A stretch of DNA of 64,000 nt, from NCBI RefSeq assembly GCF_034137685.1, contig NZ_CP139418.1:771001-835000 (forward strand), written 5' to 3'. Of the stretch, positions 1 through 11,283 are shown in pieces; positions within the stretch are counted from its first letter, which is position 1, and each line of letters begins with the position of its first letter. Below the pieces are notes generated by a model. The model was given only the letters and a program-made list of their open reading frames with translations. It was not told where the DNA came from and searched no databases. A program made the translations under genes and the position numbers. Source of the DNA: Streptococcus sp. S1 (GTDB lineage Bacteria; Bacillota; Bacilli; Lactobacillales; Streptococcaceae).

Positions 1-1
1 C

Positions 2-1573
<1,572 letters not shown>

Positions 1574-1616
1574 TGAGGCAAATGAAAAAATAGGGGAAAT
1601 TACTTCCTCGTAGAAG

Positions 1617-1919
1617 CAGGTCTTTCTCAGTTGAGAAGGACTGTCGGATTAGGAACGACGTTATCTAAAAAACTTTCCTTAGGTGAGGACGGACGTCAGC
1701 GAACTTCTACGAAGTTCCAAGACTAATTATTGAGCCTTAGGTCTTAATAATTCCGAGTGCTAGAAACAATAGTGTTTCTAGCACTTTTCTCACGGCGGAA
1801 AGTTTCAGTAGATGATAGAATCATTCTAACGAATACATTTTTATAGAATTTCTTAGATTTGTAAACAGAAGCAGTTTGTTTATGCTTACACAGGTCTTTC
1901 TCAGCAGAGAAGGCCTTCT
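1617..1919 (+). repeat. BOX-like structured repeat, full copy 1, between duplicated hairpins
   Basis: Non-coding element after dexB. The core 1670-1805 is closed by AAACTTTCC (1670-1678) pairing with GGAAAGTTT (1797-1805) and GTGAG (1683-1687) pairing with CTCAC (1789-1793). Inside are hairpin 1 (1701-1717, GAACTTC/GAAGTTC), hairpin 2 (1725-1752) and a 12-bp hairpin 3 (1757-1784, loop ATAG). The element is bracketed by the same 14-mer CAGGTCTTTCTCAG at 1617-1630 and 1891-1904, each opening a GAGAAGG hairpin. Only the right one has a T-rich tail. A second full copy is at 42832-43187 and a remnant at 22932-22968. The organisation resembles pneumococcal BOX elements, but the sequence differs. 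Confidence 0.75.
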
Positions 1920-1929
1920 TTACTTTTTA
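1891..1929 (+). terminator. Probable dexB terminator (right hairpin copy)
   Basis: An imperfect stem, CTTTCTC pairing with GAGAAGG around an AGCA loop, is followed by a T-rich stretch. It would end dexB transcription after the repeat. The left copy of the same hairpin lacks the T tract. Confidence 0.5.
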
Positions 1930-1948
1930 GGGGCTGTTCTTCTAGCAG

Positions 1949-1972
1949 AATCCGCTCAAAAATCCGCTCAAA
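1949..1972. repeat. Tandem 12-bp duplication
   Basis: AATCCGCTCAAA occurs twice head to tail (1949-1960 and 1961-1972) in the metE upstream region. No function is apparent. Confidence 0.7.
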
Positions 1973-2066
1973 AATAGTTCGGGGATGCTTGGGTTATAGG
2001 AAATATTTATAAGAAGTCCTAGTTTTTGCTTTTGATTTCTGCTCTCAAGGCCTATTAAATCTGTGT

Positions 2067-2083
2067 TATAGTTTTTGGCTATA
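2067..2083. promoter_or_regulatory. MET-box upstream of metE (MtaR/MetR-type LysR site)
   Basis: The 17-mer TATAGTTTTTGGCTATA matches the published streptococcal MET-box pattern TATAGTTTnAAACTATA except for the inner right-half bases. It lies about 45 bp upstream of a TATGAT -10 (2129-2134, with TTATAC at 2105-2110), where a LysR activator would bind. The assignment to MtaR/MetR is inference. Confidence 0.75.
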
Positions 2084-2165
2084 ACAAAATTCGTGTAAAA
2101 GCAATTATACAAGACGGCTATCTTCTGATATGATAGTGTCAATTAGAATTTTTGGAGGACACAAC

Positions 2166-4415
2166 ATGTCAACTACAATTATCGGCTTCCCACGTTTGGG
2201 TGAATTCCGTGAATTAAAATTTACAACTGAAAAATACTTTAGAAAAGAAATCTCAGCAGACGAGCTCTTGGCAGCTGCTAAAGACTTGCGTGCTAAACAC
2301 TGGAACATTGTTAAAGAACAAGGCATCTCAGAGATTCCTTCAAATGACTTCTCACACTACGACAATTTCCTTGATGCAGCCTTCCTTTTCAACGTTGTGC
2401 CTGCATCTGTTCAAAACTTGGATTTGACAGATCTTGAACAATACTTCGCTTTGGCGCGTGGTTACCAAGGTGAAAAAGGGGATGTGCGTGCCCTTCCAAT
2501 GAAAAAATGGTTCAACACCAACTACCATTACATCGTTCCTAAATTTGAAAAAACAACAGAAGTGAAATTGGCTGGTCACAAGATTTTTGATGAGTACCAA
2601 GAAACCAAAGAATTGGGGATCAACACTCGTCCAGTAGTCGTTGGACCATTCACTTTCCTTCAATTATCTGACTTTGAAGATGGTGTGAAAGCTGAGGACT
2701 TCGTAGACAGCTTGGTTGCTGCTTACCAAGAAGTTTTTGCCAAATTGGCTGAGCTTGGTGCGACTCGTATTCAACTCGATGAGCCAGCTCTTGTTAAAGA
2801 TTTGACAGCTGAAGAAAAAGCTCTCTTCTTGAACCTCTACAACAAACTCTTGGCTGACAAGAAAGGTCTTGAAGTCTTGATCCAAACTTACTTTGGTGAT
2901 GTTCGTGATGTCTACAATGACCTTGTAAACTTGCCAGTAGATGGTATCGGTCTTGACTTTGTTGAAGGGAAGAAAACACTTGAATTGGTGAAAGGTGGCT
3001 TCCCAGCTGATAAGACCCTTTATGCTGGTATTGTGAATGGGAAAAACATCTGGCGCAATAACTATGAAAAGAGCTTGGAAATCTTGGATCAAGTTCCAGC
3101 TGAAAAGGTTGTCTTGACGACTTCTTGCTCCCTTCTTCATGTGCCATTTACAACGGCTAACGAAGATTTTGAACCAGCTATTTTGAACCACTTCGCCTTT
3201 GCGGTTGAAAAATTGGGTGAATTGCGTGACTTGGATGCTATCCGCAATGGTCAAGGGGCGGAAGCTCTTGCTGCCAACAAAGAACTCTTTGCAACAGAAC
3301 GCGTTGGAGCAAATGCTGAACTTCATGCTCGCATCGCAGCTTTGACAGAAGCAGACTACACTCGTTTGCCAGCTTTCACAGAACGTGAAGAAATCCAAAA
3401 AGAAGCCTTCAAGCTTCCAGCACTTCCAACAACTACCATCGGTTCATTCCCTCAAACCAAGGAAGTTCGTGCTAAACGTTTGGCCTTCCGTAAGGGTGAA
3501 TTGACACAAGAAGAATACGATGCCTTCCTTGCTGAAACGATTGACGAATGGATCAAATGGCAAGAAGAAGTTGGATTTGACGTGCTTGTACACGGTGAAT
3601 TCGAGCGGAACGACATGGTTGAGTACTTCGGTCAAAACTTGTCAGGTTACCTCTTCTCTAAAAACGGTTGGGTACAATCATACGGTATGCGTGGGGTGAA
3701 ACCACCAATCATCTGGGGTGATGTCACTCGTCTCAATCCAATCACTGTGAAATGGTCTAGCTACGCACAAAGCCGTACGGACAAACCTGTTAAAGGGATG
3801 TTGACTGGACCTGTTACCATCCTTAACTGGTCATTCCCACGTGAAGACATCTCTATCAAGGATTCTACTCTTCAAATCGCTCTTGCCATCAAGGATGAAG
3901 TTCTTGACCTTGAAGCTGCAGGTGTGAAAATCATCCAAATCGACGAAGCTGCTCTTCGTGAAAAATTGCCACTTCGTCGTAGCGACTGGTACGAAGATTA
4001 CCTTGACTGGGCGATTCCAGCCTTCCGTTTGGTACACTCAACTGTAGCGCCAGATACCCAAATCCACACTCACATGTGTTACTCAGAATTTACAGATATC
4101 ATCCCAGCGATCGATAACTTGGATGCGGACGTTATCTCATTTGAAGCTAGCCGTTCAAACCTTGAAATCTTGGATGAGTTGAAAGCCAAAAACTTCCAAA
4201 CAGAAGTTGGACCTGGGGTTTACGATATCCACTCACCACGTGTCCCACAAGACGGTGAAATTGATCACACCATCGAAGCAATCTTGGCTAAAGTACCAAG
4301 TGGCAAAGTTTGGATCAACCCTGACTGTGGTTTGAAGACTCGTGGAATTAAAGAAACAAAAGAAAGCTTGATCAAACTCGTTAATGCTGCTAAAGAAGCG
4401 CGTGAACACTTGTAA
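2166..4415 (+). CDS. metE: Cobalamin-independent methionine synthase
   Basis: Transfers the methyl group of 5-methyltetrahydrofolate (polyglutamate) to homocysteine to make methionine in the cytoplasm. The product is 749 residues, normal for MetE, with the duplicated N-terminal barrel starting [16 protein letters not shown]. The C-terminal catalytic domain shows the zinc ligands in HTHMCYSEF and NPDCGLKTR and the [14 protein letters not shown] block. An in-frame ATG exists at 2130, but the one at 2166 follows TTGGAGGA at the right spacing and gives the canonical [10 protein letters not shown] start. metF follows, so methyl donor and acceptor enzymes are encoded together. The MET-box upstream implies control by methionine/homocysteine status. 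Confidence 0.97.
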   Translation: MSTTIIGFPRLGEFRELKFTTEKYFRKEISADELLAAAKDLRAKHWNIVKEQGISEIPSNDFSHYDNFLDAAFLFNVVPASVQNLDLTDLEQYFALARGYQGEKGDVRALPMKKWFNTNYHYIVPKFEKTTEVKLAGHKIFDEYQETKELGINTRPVVVGPFTFLQLSDFEDGVKAEDFVDSLVAAYQEVFAKLAELGATRIQLDEPALVKDLTAEEKALFLNLYNKLLADKKGLEVLIQTYFGDVRDVYNDLVNLPVDGIGLDFVEGKKTLELVKGGFPADKTLYAGIVNGKNIWRNNYEKSLEILDQVPAEKVVLTTSCSLLHVPFTTANEDFEPAILNHFAFAVEKLGELRDLDAIRNGQGAEALAANKELFATERVGANAELHARIAALTEADYTRLPAFTEREEIQKEAFKLPALPTTTIGSFPQTKEVRAKRLAFRKGELTQEEYDAFLAETIDEWIKWQEEVGFDVLVHGEFERNDMVEYFGQNLSGYLFSKNGWVQSYGMRGVKPPIIWGDVTRLNPITVKWSSYAQSRTDKPVKGMLTGPVTILNWSFPREDISIKDSTLQIALAIKDEVLDLEAAGVKIIQIDEAALREKLPLRRSDWYEDYLDWAIPAFRLVHSTVAPDTQIHTHMCYSEFTDIIPAIDNLDADVISFEASRSNLEILDELKAKNFQTEVGPGVYDIHSPRVPQDGEIDHTIEAILAKVPSGKVWINPDCGLKTRGIKETKESLIKLVNAAKEAREHL

Positions 4416-4528
4416 GAAAATGTTTCGAGGACCTTCTATCATCGTGTAGAGGGTTTTCGAATCATCCCTTATTCTAGAAACAGTGGCTCAGAGTTCTTGA
4501 TCAACGAAACAAAAGAAAAGGATAGAAT

Positions 4529-5404
4529 ATGTCACAACACACACCGTCTCTGTCATTTGAAGTTTTTCCTCCAAATCCTGAAGTAGGCAATGCCAAACTC
4601 TTACGTGCTTTGGAAAATATGCAGGAGCTAGCCCCTCACTTCATTAGTGTGACCGCTAGCAATAATAAATACAATATCAAAGAGACGACGGTTGCTTTAG
4701 CCAATTATATTCAAAATGAATTGTCTATTCCGACAATTGCTCACTTGCCAGCCGTTTATTTGAGCAAGGAAAAAGTGGCCGATACTCTTCATGAGTTAGA
4801 TCAAGTAGGGGTTCATCGGATTTTGGCTCTGCGTGGGGATATTATCCCTGGTGTGGAACCTTTAAAAGACTTTCGTTATGCAACGGATCTGATTGAATTT
4901 ATCAAAACAGAAGCGCCCCATTTTGAGGTGATTGGTGCCTGCTATCCTGAGGGACACCCAGATTCTCCAAACCAAATTTCAGATATTCAAAATCTTAAAA
5001 AGAAGGTAGATGCAGGATGCTCTAGTTTGGTCACTCAACTTTTCTTTGACAATGAGCGTTTCTATGATTTTCAAGATAAGTGTACCTTGGCTGGGATCGA
5101 TGTTCCTATTCATGCAGGAGTGATGCCGATTCTCAATCGTAATCAGGCCCTTCGTCTCCTTAAGACTTGTGAAAATGTTCATATCCCACGGAAGTTTAAA
5201 GCCATTCTGGACAAGTATGAGCATGATCCTGAGTCACTCAGAGCAGCAGGACTTGCTTATGCAGTCGATCAAATCGTTGATTTGGTTACTCAAGATGTGG
5301 CAGGTGTCCATCTTTACACCATGAACAATGAAGATGTCGCTTACCACGTCTACCAAGCAACAAAGGCGTTATTTGATCATCAACCGAATTTTGAAGTGAA
5401 TTAA
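4529..5404 (+). CDS. metF: 5,10-methylenetetrahydrofolate reductase
   Basis: FAD-dependent reductase that makes 5-methyltetrahydrofolate, the methyl donor used by the MetE encoded 113 bp upstream. It has 291 residues, the usual bacterial MetF size. The TIM-barrel family signatures are visible: LSFEVFPPNP at the N terminus, FISVTASNN, ILALRGDI, ACYPEGHPDS and LVTQLFFDNERFYDF. The ATG follows AAAAGGATAG. No terminator is obvious between metE and metF, so co-transcription is likely. A hairpin terminator follows at 5428. Confidence 0.95.
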   Translation: MSQHTPSLSFEVFPPNPEVGNAKLLRALENMQELAPHFISVTASNNKYNIKETTVALANYIQNELSIPTIAHLPAVYLSKEKVADTLHELDQVGVHRILALRGDIIPGVEPLKDFRYATDLIEFIKTEAPHFEVIGACYPEGHPDSPNQISDIQNLKKKVDAGCSSLVTQLFFDNERFYDFQDKCTLAGIDVPIHAGVMPILNRNQALRLLKTCENVHIPRKFKAILDKYEHDPESLRAAGLAYAVDQIVDLVTQDVAGVHLYTMNNEDVAYHVYQATKALFDHQPNFEVN

Positions 5405-5427
5405 TCAACACTTTTAGTAGGAAGTGT

Positions 5428-5464
5428 AGAGATTGAGAAAGAATCGTTCTCAGTCTCTTTTTAT
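5428..5464 (+). terminator. metEF terminator
   Basis: A 12-bp stem, AGAGATTGAGAA pairing with TTCTCAGTCTCT (one G-T pair), is followed by a T run just after metF. Confidence 0.85.
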
Positions 5465-5535
5465 TTGGATAAATTACTTGCTAAAAGCCAACTTTTTTTT
5501 ATAGTATTAATATGAAGTTTTTGGAGGCGCTTGCA

Positions 5536-8472
5536 ATGAAGAAAAGTCTGAAGTTGAAGTTATTTGGACCCCCTAAGGTTGTTTTCAATCAGAAAACTAT
5601 TCGGTTTTCTTTTTCGAAGATGGAGGCCTTACTTTATTATTTAGCGGTCATGGGCCAGGTCAACCGCGATGAAATCGCCGGTATTCTTTGGGGAGATAAG
5701 GAAAACCAAGTAGCTCGCAAAAACTTACGGAATACGGTTTATCAAGCCAATAAAATTTTTGAAGGAGATATCATTGTCTCTCCAAGTCGGAGCAGTTTGG
5801 CCCTTAATCCTGATTTGAGCCTTTCTTTGGATGTCAAACTCTTTGAAAGAGATCCACTAAGTGCCTTGGATCTTTATCGGGGAGACTTTTTAGAGGGCTT
5901 CTATGTCAAGGATGATGAAGACTTTGATCAGTGGGCTTCTCGCAAACGGGATGCTTATAGGAAGCTCTATGTCGAAAACTGCTATCAAAAAATTGAGCAG
6001 GTCGGTTTTGCAGATCCTAGTATAGAACTCTTGCTCCATCATTTGGTAGAGCTGGATGAATTTGAAGAGAAAAATTACCAGCTCTTGATGGAGTATTATA
6101 GCTTCCATCATCAGCTAGGAAAATTTTTCGAGACCTATTATAAGCTAGTCGATTTATTGGATCGCGAGCTCAGTGTGCGTCCCAGTCGAGCGATTGAGGA
6201 ACTTTATCACTCTGTTTTGGAAGCCAAACGAACTCATAAACTGAGTCATCGCATAAATATCCATGAACTTCCCTTTTTTGGTCGGAAGCAAGAACTCTCG
6301 CAGCTCGAGGAATACCTCTCTTTAGTCGAGACGGGTGAAGCGGTAGGGCCTTTTCTCGTGATGGGGCAATCTGGAACAGGCAAGAAACGTCTCTTACGGC
6401 AGTTGGTCTTGATGTCCAATCGCAGTTTTAATTTTATCAAGGTGGAAGGAAAAGCTACCAGTCAGCGCTATGAAGGAAGCGCCTGGAATGATCTCAGACA
6501 AGCGCTAGAGAAACTGGGGGATGAGATGGGAATTTCCCTTCTGGAAGAGGAGGATGATCTCATTTCTGTATGGAATCAGCTTCAGAGCCTTAGCAAAGAA
6601 AAACCGCTCCTGATCCTGCTTGAAAACGCCCAGTGGATCGATGCAGTGTCTCTAGAAAAAGTGAAACAACTAGAGGAGAGAAGAAACCAGGAGAAATGGC
6701 AACTGATTTTTACAGCTGAAGAGCCTCTGCCAGCTTCCTTCGTCAACTTCTTGGGGAGCTTGAAGGTAGAGAAAAGGCTGTCTCAACTAGAGTTGACCAA
6801 TTTTGCCCCAAGTGAAAGTCGTGCTCTCTTGAAAGGGGAACTGGGAGCAATAGAGCCTGCAGTGATGGAGCAGATGGTCGAATGGAGTGAAGGCAGTCCG
6901 TTCTTTCTGTCCAGCTATATCGAAGAGTGGAAAGAAAATGAAAATTTAGAACCCTTGCCTGATATCATTCAAGCCTATCTTTCTCAGGAGCTTGGGGATA
7001 TGAGCAGTGAGGAAGAGGCTCTTCTACACTACTTATCTTGTTTTCATAAGCCAATTTCTCTGTCTATCTTGGCAGAATTGACGGCTACAGAGCTTCCTGT
7101 TTTGATAGAATTAATCGAGCCTTTATCTGAAAGAGCGGTCGTCTCAATCGTAGAAGAAGGAGAGGCTCTCATGGTTCAATTCTGCAAGCAATTGGTAGCT
7201 ATGTACTTTTACCATCTTCTTTCGCCAGCTAGACGGCGGCTCTTCCACCAACAAATTGCGCAAAAATTGGAAGAAACTTTAGAAGATTCGACGGACCTTC
7301 TTCTTTATAAGGAAACTGCCTACCAATACAAGCAATCCCAAAATCTTTTGCGTTCCTTATCTTTTGAGTTGACCTATCTAGAAGAAATCCTTCAGCTGGA
7401 GCATGAGCTGTTTCCGATTTATTCCAAGGCAGATGAGGGGCTCCTATCAGATGGTTCAAATAGCCATTTGGACATTTTTGGAGAGCTATCCCGCATACGT
7501 CAAGAATTAGATAACCTCTTTTCAAGGCACCAAAGAGATAGAGAATACAAGTATTTACAACTGCGTTACTTGTACTTAGAAGGTCGCTATTTTATTCGAA
7601 GTGGGGAGTATCAAAAGGGGATTCATGATATCCAAAAAGTCATCTCCTATGCGCGGGAACTCAAGCAATCCGACTTCCTCTTAGAGGGTTATCGGCAAAT
7701 CATTTATTATTGCATTCAAACGGAAAATATCTCTGAGATGGCCTATTATACAGATTTGGCTTTGGAAGATGCCATCCAAGCTAATAATCATGAGGTCATC
7801 GCGATCCAGTTGCGTTTGAAAGGCTTGTATCACCTGATGGTTGGGGATGAGGAGCAGGCGACCCGGCATCTGTATCGCTCCATTGATTGCTTTAGTTTGA
7901 CCAATAGCATGCAGGCCAAGTATGCCATTCAAATTGCGGCTTCTTTGGCCTACCTCGCTGAAATCGAGCAAGTGAGAGGCCATTTCCAAGTAGCCGTCAC
8001 CCACTTAGAAGAGGTTCTGCGTTTAGTGGGGGATCAAGCTGTTGATTCCGTCCGTGTCGTCTTTGATATTGATCTTGGGATCGCCTATTATTGGAAGGGA
8101 GATTTGATCCAAGCTCGCCTCTGTTTTGACAGAGCTCAGAAGATTTTGTCCAGTGTTCGCTTCCCTTGGAAGGAAGAATTGCTCGAATTTTACCAATCCT
8201 TAATTGCCTGTCAGCAAGGAGATCGAGAAAAGGTTGCGGCTTATCTGGCTCGAAAAGAAAGGACGATGAATCCATCTGCTAATTCACGGGATAAGGGGAT
8301 GGTTCATTATCTATTGGCTTTCTTATCTGATCAAAAGGAGAAAGGAGAAGAGCTCGATCCTGCCCTGAGAACCTTCTTGAAAGAAGATAAGAATTACTAC
8401 AAGAAGGTGGCAGAACAACACTTGAATCCTTACAGAGATCGTCAGTTTCTTAAGAAATTAAAAGACCTGTAG
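5536..8472 (+). CDS. Large SARP/BTAD-type transcriptional regulator with AAA ATPase and TPR region
   Basis: A 978-residue cytoplasmic regulator. Residues 1 to about 95 look like an OmpR/PhoB-type winged helix (KLKLFGPPKVVF, then LLYYLAVMGQVNRDEIAGILWG). Roughly 95-240 is a bacterial transcriptional activation domain rich in helical repeats. An AAA/STAND-type NTPase follows, with a Walker A GQSGTGKKRLL at about 277-287 and a Walker B-like LLILLENAQWID near 360. The C-terminal 350 residues are helical and TPR-like. I chose the ATG at 5536 because TTGGAGG precedes it; the ATG at 5512 sits on a TATAGTATTAAT promoter-like stretch. The ligand and targets are unknown. It stands alone, tail-to-tail with the hut operon. 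Confidence 0.8.
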   Translation: MKKSLKLKLFGPPKVVFNQKTIRFSFSKMEALLYYLAVMGQVNRDEIAGILWGDKENQVARKNLRNTVYQANKIFEGDIIVSPSRSSLALNPDLSLSLDVKLFERDPLSALDLYRGDFLEGFYVKDDEDFDQWASRKRDAYRKLYVENCYQKIEQVGFADPSIELLLHHLVELDEFEEKNYQLLMEYYSFHHQLGKFFETYYKLVDLLDRELSVRPSRAIEELYHSVLEAKRTHKLSHRINIHELPFFGRKQELSQLEEYLSLVETGEAVGPFLVMGQSGTGKKRLLRQLVLMSNRSFNFIKVEGKATSQRYEGSAWNDLRQALEKLGDEMGISLLEEEDDLISVWNQLQSLSKEKPLLILLENAQWIDAVSLEKVKQLEERRNQEKWQLIFTAEEPLPASFVNFLGSLKVEKRLSQLELTNFAPSESRALLKGELGAIEPAVMEQMVEWSEGSPFFLSSYIEEWKENENLEPLPDIIQAYLSQELGDMSSEEEALLHYLSCFHKPISLSILAELTATELPVLIELIEPLSERAVVSIVEEGEALMVQFCKQLVAMYFYHLLSPARRRLFHQQIAQKLEETLEDSTDLLLYKETAYQYKQSQNLLRSLSFELTYLEEILQLEHELFPIYSKADEGLLSDGSNSHLDIFGELSRIRQELDNLFSRHQRDREYKYLQLRYLYLEGRYFIRSGEYQKGIHDIQKVISYARELKQSDFLLEGYRQIIYYCIQTENISEMAYYTDLALEDAIQANNHEVIAIQLRLKGLYHLMVGDEEQATRHLYRSIDCFSLTNSMQAKYAIQIAASLAYLAEIEQVRGHFQVAVTHLEEVLRLVGDQAVDSVRVVFDIDLGIAYYWKGDLIQARLCFDRAQKILSSVRFPWKEELLEFYQSLIACQQGDREKVAAYLARKERTMNPSANSRDKGMVHYLLAFLSDQKEKGEELDPALRTFLKEDKNYYKKVAEQHLNPYRDRQFLKKLKDL

Positions 8473-8552
8473 TGTCTCTTATCTAAATCATAAGTGAAGA
8501 ATAAGAGGCCATGCCTCCTTTCAGGCAAAGATCATTGTGTCTGAAAATAAAG

Positions 8553-8597
8553 AAAAAGCATAGAAATACCCTAGCAATGAGTGTTTCTATGCTTTTT
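8553..8597. terminator. Bidirectional terminator between the BTAD regulator and hutG
   Basis: AAAAAGCATAGAAA pairs with TTTCTATGCTTTTT around a 17-nt loop. T tracts appear on both strands, which suits the convergent genes. Confidence 0.85.
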
Positions 8598-8615
8598 ATG
8601 TGTGTAGAAATCTTC

Positions 8616-9608
8616 TTAGTTCAGTTTTTGTTGCGCCAATATTTGAGTCAAGTAAAAGATAAAGGTCGCAGCAAGATTTGAAGTATGATTGTCAATGTCA
8701 TGAGGAGGAGAAACTTCCACGACATCAAATCCGATTAGTTTGCCACTAGCAGCAATGTGTTGGAGAAGCAGGAGGGCTAGTTTAGGATCGACACCAAGTG
8801 ATTGGATGGCACTAACACCAGGAGCAGAGCCGACTGCAAAGCAATCCATATCGATAGACAGATAGATCGCGGTTTGGTTTTCTAAAAATTGATCGATTCG
8901 ATCCAGAATGGCTTGGTGGCTCATCTGGAAGAGGTCTTGCCCGGTTAAGAAATCAATGCTTGGTGTTTTAGCAACGTAATTAAAGAGGAAGAGGTTATTA
9001 TTGTGCTCTTGGATCCCAAGGATGAGGTAAGGGAAGTCCTGACCTTTTTCTTTCGCATGATCAGCCATTTGACGAAAACCTGTTCCAGAATTGGGACCGG
9101 TTTGGTCGTAAGGCCGCAAATCAAAGTGGGCATCCAGATTGATCACAGCCAGTTGTTCATCTTTTTCTAAACTGGATTGAATCCCTAGATAGTGGCCGTA
9201 AGCAGTTCCGTGACCGCCTCCTAGGACAATAGGTTGGATCCCTAATTGGTACATGCGCTGAATCGCTTGTGAGAGACTTTCTTGGAGTTCTTCTAGTGAA
9301 TGGTTGGGCCCGTCAATATTTCCCACATCATACACTGTGACATTGGTTCCCCAGTGCCATGGAAGTTTAGCGATTTGAGAACGGATGGCTGTAGGACCTT
9401 CGACCGCTCCTACACGCCCATTATTGATATAGACTCCTTTGTCGCTCTTAAAGCCGATGATCCCAAAGGTCATCCCCTCAAATGGAGTGAGGGTCTCGTC
9501 GTTCAGGTCTAAAAATTTGGTGACCATTCCCCATTTGGCCGTGTAGGGATTGTCCTCGATGCTACCTTGGTAGTAGCTGTAGGTCATTGGATAGTAGTTT
9601 GTGAGCAA
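8616..9608 (-). CDS. hutG: Formimidoylglutamase (arginase/ureohydrolase family)
   Basis: Mn-dependent hydrolase that converts N-formimidoylglutamate to glutamate plus formamide, the last step of one histidine-degradation branch. It has 330 residues. The ureohydrolase metal ligands are visible: [19 protein letters not shown] and SIDMDCF. The start is probably the TTG at 9608, because GGGAGG lies 8 nt upstream; the next ATG, at residue 7, is too far from it. This is the last gene of the leftward hut operon, after hutH. ftcD and fchA in the same operon offer a second route for the same substrate. Agmatinase is the family alternative, but the context argues for HutG. Confidence 0.88.
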   Translation of the reverse strand: MLTNYYPMTYSYYQGSIEDNPYTAKWGMVTKFLDLNDETLTPFEGMTFGIIGFKSDKGVYINNGRVGAVEGPTAIRSQIAKLPWHWGTNVTVYDVGNIDGPNHSLEELQESLSQAIQRMYQLGIQPIVLGGGHGTAYGHYLGIQSSLEKDEQLAVINLDAHFDLRPYDQTGPNSGTGFRQMADHAKEKGQDFPYLILGIQEHNNNLFLFNYVAKTPSIDFLTGQDLFQMSHQAILDRIDQFLENQTAIYLSIDMDCFAVGSAPGVSAIQSLGVDPKLALLLLQHIAASGKLIGFDVVEVSPPHDIDNHTSNLAATFIFYLTQILAQQKLN

Positions 9609-9691
9609 GCTTGTCGCCTCCCTTATTTTTCTGAAAGCAGGCAGAGGCTGAGAAGATCGCCAGCCTCTGTTTTTGCTTTATCCTTACTGTA

Positions 9692-11233
9692 TCAGTATTG
9701 AATCTGTAAGTCAACTGCTTTTTCGATGGTTGCTAAGAATTCTTCGCTTTCGACAACAGCAGATGCTTTATTGAGTTCTTCAAAGATTTCGATATCTTTG
9801 TCAAATTCAATGAAGTTCAGTTTTTGACGAATCAGCTCATAAGCTGGTTTTGTACCTTTACCAAGTTCATGATTTTCTGGCTTGAGATCCAAGGCTTGGC
9901 AAGCTGCCATGATTTCAGTAGCAACGATGCGACGTGAGTTTTTAAGAATCTCAGCCGCTTTACGAGCTGCAGTAGTTCCCATGCTGACGAAGTCTTCTTG
10001 GTTTTCACAAGATGGGATAGAGTCAACGCTGGCTGGGTGAGACAAGATTTTGTTTTCAGATGCAAGAGAAGCACAAGCATACTGCGTAATCATGAAGCCT
10101 GAGTTGAGGCCAGGGTGTTTGACCAAGAAGGATGGCAATTTACTAAGCTGGCTGTTGACCAAGCGTTCCACCCGACGTTCAGATACGTTTCCGATCTCAG
10201 AAAGGGCAATACCCAAGAAGTCAAATGGTTGTGCCATTGGTTCACCGTGGAAGTTACCTCCTGAGATGACGTGTCCTTCTTTGGTAATGATTGGGTTATC
10301 TGTGACAGAGTTGATTTCGATTTCAACTTTTTCTTTTACGTAAGCAATAGAATCCTTGCTGGCTCCATGGATTTGAGGGATACAGCGAAGTGTATAAGGA
10401 TCTTGTACCCGTTGTTGAGTCGCAACAGTGGTATTCTTGCTTCCTTCAAGAAGGTTACGGATGTTGCGAGCAGTTGCCAATTGTCCACTTTGTGGGCGGA
10501 TGGTATGAAGGTCTTCTTCGAATGGACTGGTAATTCCATTGTGAACTTCCATTGAGAGAGCACCGGCAATGTCAGATAGTTTGAGCAATTGGATACCATC
10601 ATAAGTCGCAAGAGCACCGATACCGGTTAGAACAGTCGTACCGTTGATCAAGGCAAGCCCTTCTTTGGCAGCCAATTGGATCTTTTCAATTCCAGCACGA
10701 TCTAGGGCTTCTTGACCACTGAGAAGTTCTCCTTTGTAGTAGGCACGTCCAAGGCCCAACATTGGTAAAACCATATGAGAAAGAGGAGCAAGGTCTCCAG
10801 AAGCTCCGAGTGATCCTTTTTCTGGAATATAAGGAGTCACTCCTTTGTTAAGCAATTCTAATAGTTTTTCAACAGTTGACAGACGAATGCCAGAATAGCC
10901 TTTTAAGAGCGAGTTGATCCGGATGAGCATGATAGCACGAACGGCATCTTCTGGAAGTGGATCACCAAAACCAGATGCGTGGGTACGAATCAAGTTTTCT
11001 TGCAGTTGGACAGTATCTTCTGGAGAAATGCTGACATTACAGAGAGAGCCAAATCCAGTGGTCACACCATAGACAACACGTTTTTCACGGACGATATCAT
11101 CAACAATTTTACGAGATGCGATAACAGCTTCTTTGGCTGCTTCGTCTAACTCACATTGGGCACCGTGCCGAGCGACGGCGATGACCTCTTCCAGTGTTAA
11201 GCTGTTACCATCTAAATGAATCAATTGAGTCAT
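9692..11233 (-). CDS. hutH: Histidine ammonia-lyase
   Basis: Removes ammonia from histidine to give urocanate, the first step of the pathway. It has 513 residues, as expected for HutH. The segment GSLGASGDLAPLSHM contains the Ala-Ser-Gly triad that cyclises into the MIO electrophile; the YGVTTGFG and NGTT blocks are typical of the lyase family. The ATG follows TCGGAGG. The gene lies downstream of the permease across a 229-bp gap containing a strong hairpin and upstream of hutG. Phenylalanine ammonia-lyase is the family alternative; the hut context decides. Confidence 0.97.
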   Translation of the reverse strand: MTQLIHLDGNSLTLEEVIAVARHGAQCELDEAAKEAVIASRKIVDDIVREKRVVYGVTTGFGSLCNVSISPEDTVQLQENLIRTHASGFGDPLPEDAVRAIMLIRINSLLKGYSGIRLSTVEKLLELLNKGVTPYIPEKGSLGASGDLAPLSHMVLPMLGLGRAYYKGELLSGQEALDRAGIEKIQLAAKEGLALINGTTVLTGIGALATYDGIQLLKLSDIAGALSMEVHNGITSPFEEDLHTIRPQSGQLATARNIRNLLEGSKNTTVATQQRVQDPYTLRCIPQIHGASKDSIAYVKEKVEIEINSVTDNPIITKEGHVISGGNFHGEPMAQPFDFLGIALSEIGNVSERRVERLVNSQLSKLPSFLVKHPGLNSGFMITQYACASLASENKILSHPASVDSIPSCENQEDFVSMGTTAARKAAEILKNSRRIVATEIMAACQALDLKPENHELGKGTKPAYELIRQKLNFIEFDKDIEIFEELNKASAVVESEEFLATIEKAVDLQIQY

Positions 11234-11283
11234 ATAAAACCTCCGATTATGAATTGTTCTGTAGAAGTAGATTTGTTTACTTC

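Noticed and set aside
1617-1919. Retron msr/msd or HEARO-type RNA as an explanation of the structured repeat
   Set aside because: No reverse transcriptase, TnpB or IsrB gene is near either copy, and the hairpin order does not match a retron.
2664-3398. Long open frame antisense to metE, and similar ones opposite uvrA, secA and xfp
   Set aside because: They mirror codon bias of the real genes, have no ribosome sites, and their translations show no domain pattern.
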